DNA from: Leptolyngbya sp. NIES-2104 | Lineage (GTDB): Bacteria; Cyanobacteriota; Cyanobacteriia; Leptolyngbyales; Leptolyngbyaceae | Assembly (NCBI RefSeq): GCF_001485215.1 | Contig: NZ_BBWW01000001.1 | Coordinates: 186,001 to 250,000 of the forward strand | Length of the DNA: 64,000 bases | Direction: 5' to 3' | Shown here: piece after piece, positions 63,573 to 64,000 of the stretch | How positions within the stretch are numbered: the stretch's first letter is position 1 | How the letters are laid out: every line of letters starts with the position of its first letter | Translations under genes and position numbers: made by a program | The notes under the pieces: generated by a model | The model's input: only the letters and a program-made list of their open reading frames with translations | Told to the model about the DNA's origin: nothing | The model's database searches: none

Positions 63573-63654
63573 TAGAACTGAGTATCATCGCGATCAGATC
63601 CGGCATATCAGTTGTTCATACGCTTGAAGCTATTGCAGTAGTGCTTTGAGCACA

Positions 63655-63879
63655 TCAGGCGTGATCGGAGTCATCACACAACCACTCAGCATTGGGGTCA
63701 TTCGTCCGAGGCAATCGATCAACCCAGGGAGCGTCAATTTCAACTCGCCACAATTCAGCGTGTAGTGTTTGATTCACCTGCTCTTGAGCCTCGTTTGGTG
63801 GAAGTTTGAGCAAGCGCTGTCGAGCCGCGATTTTTTCGGCTTCTAGAATATCGATCGACGATTGAGAAATATCGCTCAT
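63655..63879 (-). CDS. Small hypothetical protein (74 aa)
   Basis: 74 residues starting MSDISQSSIDILEAEKIAAR, with LPPNEAQEQVNQTLHAELWRVEIDAPWVDRL in the middle and an acidic tail. It is helical and soluble; no family is recognised. An AT-rich stretch with TATAAT-like sequence (63880-63900) lies just upstream and could hold its promoter. Confidence 0.55.
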   Translation of the reverse strand: MSDISQSSIDILEAEKIAARQRLLKLPPNEAQEQVNQTLHAELWRVEIDAPWVDRLPRTNDPNAEWLCDDSDHA

Positions 63880-63972
63880 GTAGTATAATTTTACTATTAT
63901 TTGTGAATAACACTATTTTATTCTAAACGGTTCGATTGGGCATTCTACACTCAGTTTCCACTTGAGGAATTT

Positions 63973-64000
63973 ATGTCAGAACAAGCAGATCCGAAAGCGA
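63973..64000 (+). CDS. Start of a gene cut by the window edge
   Basis: ATG 63973, preceded by TGAGGAATTT, opens MSEQADPKA and runs off the end. Too little is visible to identify it. Confidence 0.4.

Overview
The window reads as chromosomal DNA of a cyanobacterium. HIP1 octamers (GCGATCGC) and CGATCG cores occur throughout, and many genes are specific to oxygenic phototrophs: ndhO, psb32, a c6-type cytochrome, a ferrochelatase with an LHC-like tail, ycf3, chlP, a PucC-family carrier and a carboxysome-type shell protein. A Leptolyngbya-like filamentous lineage is a guess, not something the sequence proves. No rRNA, CRISPR array, prophage or complete insertion sequence was seen. One tRNA gene, tRNA-Arg(ACG), is present.

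Layout. 1-8.5 kb: end of an apolipoprotein N-acyltransferase, a bestrophin-like channel, ndhO, psb32, a GT2 glycosyltransferase, a c-type cytochrome, a di-iron hydroxylase, a secreted sugar dehydrogenase and an ATP-dependent DNA ligase. 8.5-9.8 kb: DAHP synthase preceded by two tandem 20-codon leader peptides rich in Phe/Tyr/Trp, each followed by its own intrinsic terminator. 9.8-25 kb: transporters, ilvE, a methyltransferase, hemH, ycf3, gatC, a DUF433/DUF5615 toxin-antitoxin-like pair, glutaminase, a lone BMC shell protein, an AAA+ ATPase and a gene broken by an amber codon. 25-35 kb: a peptide-type binding protein, a 1214-residue membrane/hydrolase protein, an acetyltransferase-like/epimerase pair and a TPR protein. 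35-45 kb: tRNA-Arg, moaC, a SAM hydrolase-type protein, inositol monophosphatase, PucC, fasciclin, chlP, a PIN toxin pair and an orphan DNA methyltransferase. 45-53 kb: deoC-recO-MFS, a GT4 glycosyltransferase, lysS and cysE. 53-56 kb: a DUF2997 / membrane-anchored GrpE-like / short Hsp70 cassette. 57.2-63.4 kb: a tightly coupled six-gene operon matching the uncharacterised STM4011-STM4015 cassette (LRR protein, ATP-grasp, sulfatase-fold hydrolase, two radical SAM enzymes), closed by a HEAT-type protein that shares an unusual N-terminal double LGG motif with the LRR protein.

A family of short TA-flanked inverted-repeat elements (MITE-like, about 100-210 bp) is scattered between genes at about 3.5, 23.7, 25.6, 41.6 and 63.4 kb, with a looser relative at 16.5 kb. 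Several insert exactly at stop codons of neighbouring genes. The strongest candidates for new biology are the tandem aromatic-amino-acid leader peptides before aroF and the double-LGG / ATP-grasp / sulfatase / radical SAM operon.
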